Below, in pieces: positions 6,357 through 7,663 of a stretch of DNA of 7,663 bases. The position numbers and the translations under genes are program-made. Numbering within the stretch: the first letter of the stretch is position 1; each line of letters begins with the position of its first letter. The notes below the pieces were generated by a model. That model searched no databases. It was not told the origin of the DNA and saw nothing but the letters and a program-made list of their open reading frames with translations. Origin of the DNA: Spirochaetales bacterium (GTDB taxonomy: Bacteria; Spirochaetota; Spirochaetia; SZUA-6; DRHE01); NCBI GenBank assembly GCA_016930895.1, contig JAFGFV010000618.1, forward strand, positions 1 to 7,663. The letters are read 5' to 3'.

Positions 6357-7451
6357 GTGTCACCAAAGGCGATGCCGTACAAGGCGAACTCCATCATCTT
6401 TTTCAAGGGCGACAGGAGTGACAGGATCTTTATCCTGAAGGCCGGGCAGGTCAGCCTGAACTACACGGATATCGAGACCGGCCAGGAAATCCACGATCTG
6501 ATCAAGACGGGGGAGTTTTTCGGGGTCAAGTCCGCTCTGGGCCGCTACGCCAGGGAAGAGACCGCCCAGGTGCTCGCGGATTCGTCGGTCATTGCCTTCA
6601 CGGTCCCGGAGTTCGAGCAGCTCGCGCTGCAGAACCCGAGGATCATCATCAAGATGCTGCGGGTATTCTCCAACCAGCTGCGGCGGATCCACAAGCAGGT
6701 GCAGAACCTGATCGGCTCGGAGGAGCAGACCAAGCCCGAGACCGGGCTGTACAAGATCGGCGAGTACTATCTCAAGAACAAGCGCTACTCTCAGGCCCTG
6801 TACGCCTACAAGCGGTACCTGACCTACTACCCATCGGGCCGGCACTCCTCGGACGTCAACAAGAAGATCCAGCTCTCCGAGGAGTACCTGCAGAAGTACG
6901 GCCAGGGCCGGGGGCCGGCGGCCGCGCCGGGAGGCCCCGGAGCGCCGGGGAGTCCGGCGGCAGCTTCGGGCACCGAAAACGCCGGCGCTGCCTCGCGGGG
7001 AGGGGCCGCGGAGGCGTCGACAGCCGCCGCGGCGCGTGTGTCCGCCGGGCCGGAAACTGGCGGAGGGCCGATGTCGGAGGTCGCCAAGCTGTACTACAAC
7101 GCCGTGAGCCTGTTCAGCCAGCAGAAGTACCAGGAGGCCCTGGGACAGTTCCAGAAGATCCTGCAGAGCGACGACCAGGAGTACGCGGCCAAGAGCCAGT
7201 ACGAGACGGGCCGCTGCCTGTATTTCCTCAAGCACTTCGATGCCAGCATCCAGGCCTTCACCGGCATGATCCAGAAATACCCCAAGCACCCGGAGCTCCG
7301 GGAGGGTCTGTTCTACGTGGGCAAGTGCTACGAGGAGAAGGGCGACCGGGACAAGGCCAGGAGCTTCTACAACAACATCCTCAGCCGGGTGAGCGAGGAG
7401 GACCCCCTGAGCCGCAAGGTCAAGAAGGCCCTGCGGGAGCTGGAGCCGTAG
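6357..7451 (+). CDS. Cyclic-nucleotide-binding-domain protein with C-terminal TPR repeats
   Basis: The 364-residue protein has an N-terminal cNMP-binding (Crp-like) beta-roll at about 8-115, with KGDRSDRIFILKAGQVSL and the FFG and REETA elements of the phosphate cassette. A TPR-like unit follows at about 128-161 (GLYKIGEYYLKNKRYSQAL). Next is an Ala/Gly/Pro/Ser-rich linker (182-238), then three TPR-like units (about 243-276, 279-312, 315-348). No helix-turn-helix, signal peptide or membrane segment is seen, so it is probably a cytoplasmic sensor or scaffold rather than a transcription factor. The cassette position normally occupied by Glu is Val57. The GTG start has AGGAG (6339-6343) 13 bases upstream; the ATG at 6372 is an alternative that loses five residues. 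It resembles spirochaete proteins as I remember them. Its partner and output are unknown. Confidence 0.87.
   Translation: MSPKAMPYKANSIIFFKGDRSDRIFILKAGQVSLNYTDIETGQEIHDLIKTGEFFGVKSALGRYAREETAQVLADSSVIAFTVPEFEQLALQNPRIIIKMLRVFSNQLRRIHKQVQNLIGSEEQTKPETGLYKIGEYYLKNKRYSQALYAYKRYLTYYPSGRHSSDVNKKIQLSEEYLQKYGQGRGPAAAPGGPGAPGSPAAASGTENAGAASRGGAAEASTAAAARVSAGPETGGGPMSEVAKLYYNAVSLFSQQKYQEALGQFQKILQSDDQEYAAKSQYETGRCLYFLKHFDASIQAFTGMIQKYPKHPELREGLFYVGKCYEEKGDRDKARSFYNNILSRVSEEDPLSRKVKKALRELEP
6900..7070 (+). repeat. Low-complexity Ala/Gly/Pro/Ser linker-coding stretch within the cNBD-TPR gene
   Basis: Residues 182-238 of the cNBD-TPR protein are dominated by Ala, Gly, Pro and Ser, and the DNA is extremely GC-rich. 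No exact repeat unit is evident. The segment probably forms a flexible tether between the first TPR-like unit and the C-terminal TPR block, and is likely to vary in length between relatives. Confidence 0.75.
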
Positions 7452-7454
7452 CGT

Positions 7455-7663
7455 ATGGACCCCAGGAACGAAGCCTTCAACCGCTTCCGCAAGACCTTCC
7501 AGCAGGGAGACGTGATCTTCTGCGAGTACGAGCCCGGGGACACCTTCTACATGATCCAGACCGGGCGCGTGCAGATCGTCAAGATCTTCGAGGAGATCGA
7601 GAAGACCATCGCGATCCTGAACCCGGGGGAGATCTTCGGCGAGATGGCCATCCTGGAGGAGGC
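7455..7663 (+). CDS. Crp/Fnr-type cyclic-nucleotide-binding protein, N-terminal part (3' end outside window)
   Basis: The first 69 codons are visible. The protein begins MDPRNEAFNRFRKTF and runs into a Crp-like beta-roll: QQGDVIFCEYEPGDTFYMI, TGRVQIVK, then NPGEIFGEMAIL. That last piece is the start of a canonical phosphate-binding cassette with its conserved glutamate (E63). The ATG follows the stop of the cNBD-TPR gene by 3 bases and has GGAG (7442-7445) at 9-base spacing, so the two are very likely cotranscribed. Whether a DNA-binding helix-turn-helix follows (a true Crp/Fnr regulator) or another output domain cannot be told, because the gene leaves the window. Confidence 0.9.
   Translation, partial: MDPRNEAFNRFRKTFQQGDVIFCEYEPGDTFYMIQTGRVQIVKIFEEIEKTIAILNPGEIFGEMAILEE

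Noticed and set aside
4927..6366. Minus-strand frame of 479 codons opposite the amidohydrolase
   Set aside because: It would cross the divergent promoter region and lie antisense to an enzyme with an intact catalytic site. No domain is recognisable in it.

Overview
The window is GC-rich, gene-dense bacterial chromosome with eight protein genes, two of them cut by the window edges. No RNA genes, insertion sequences or CRISPR arrays are visible. The best guess for the source is a high-GC spirochaete. This rests mainly on the last two genes, a cyclic-nucleotide-binding/TPR protein followed directly by a second cyclic-nucleotide-binding protein, which resemble tandem genes I recall from Treponema and Spirochaeta genomes. 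A deltaproteobacterium-like source is not excluded. The phylum call is an inference. Left part (1-3331): an aryl-acid/amino-acid metabolism cluster. The 3' end of a phenylacetate-CoA ligase-type gene and a class I aminotransferase run rightward. They meet, stop codon against stop codon, a leftward ACT-domain protein and a complete phenylacetate-CoA ligase (paaK). In other anaerobes such genes accompany indolepyruvate:ferredoxin oxidoreductase and carry 2-oxoacid/aryl-acid conversion: amino acid to aryl-pyruvate to aryl-acetate or its CoA ester. Middle (3349-4948): an MlaE-type permease and its MlaF-type ATPase, leftward and tightly packed upstream of paaK and the ACT gene. The four genes look like one operon, mlaE-mlaF-paaK-ACT, with gaps of 4, 17 and 5 bases. 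No MlaD (MCE) gene is present in the window. The ATPase has Asp where the catalytic Glu normally sits. Right part (4949-7663): a 143-base divergent intergenic region, AT-richer than its surroundings, holds a plausible promoter overlapping a near-palindrome. From it an amidohydrolase-superfamily enzyme with intact metal ligands runs rightward. After 32 bases comes the cNBD-TPR protein, and after 3 more bases the second cNBD protein, which leaves the window. These three genes may be cotranscribed. Nothing in the window is a demonstrated new system. The points most worth a second look are the MCE-less MlaEF cassette fused by operon to an aryl-CoA ligase and ACT sensor, and the pairing of a degenerate with a canonical cyclic-nucleotide-binding domain.
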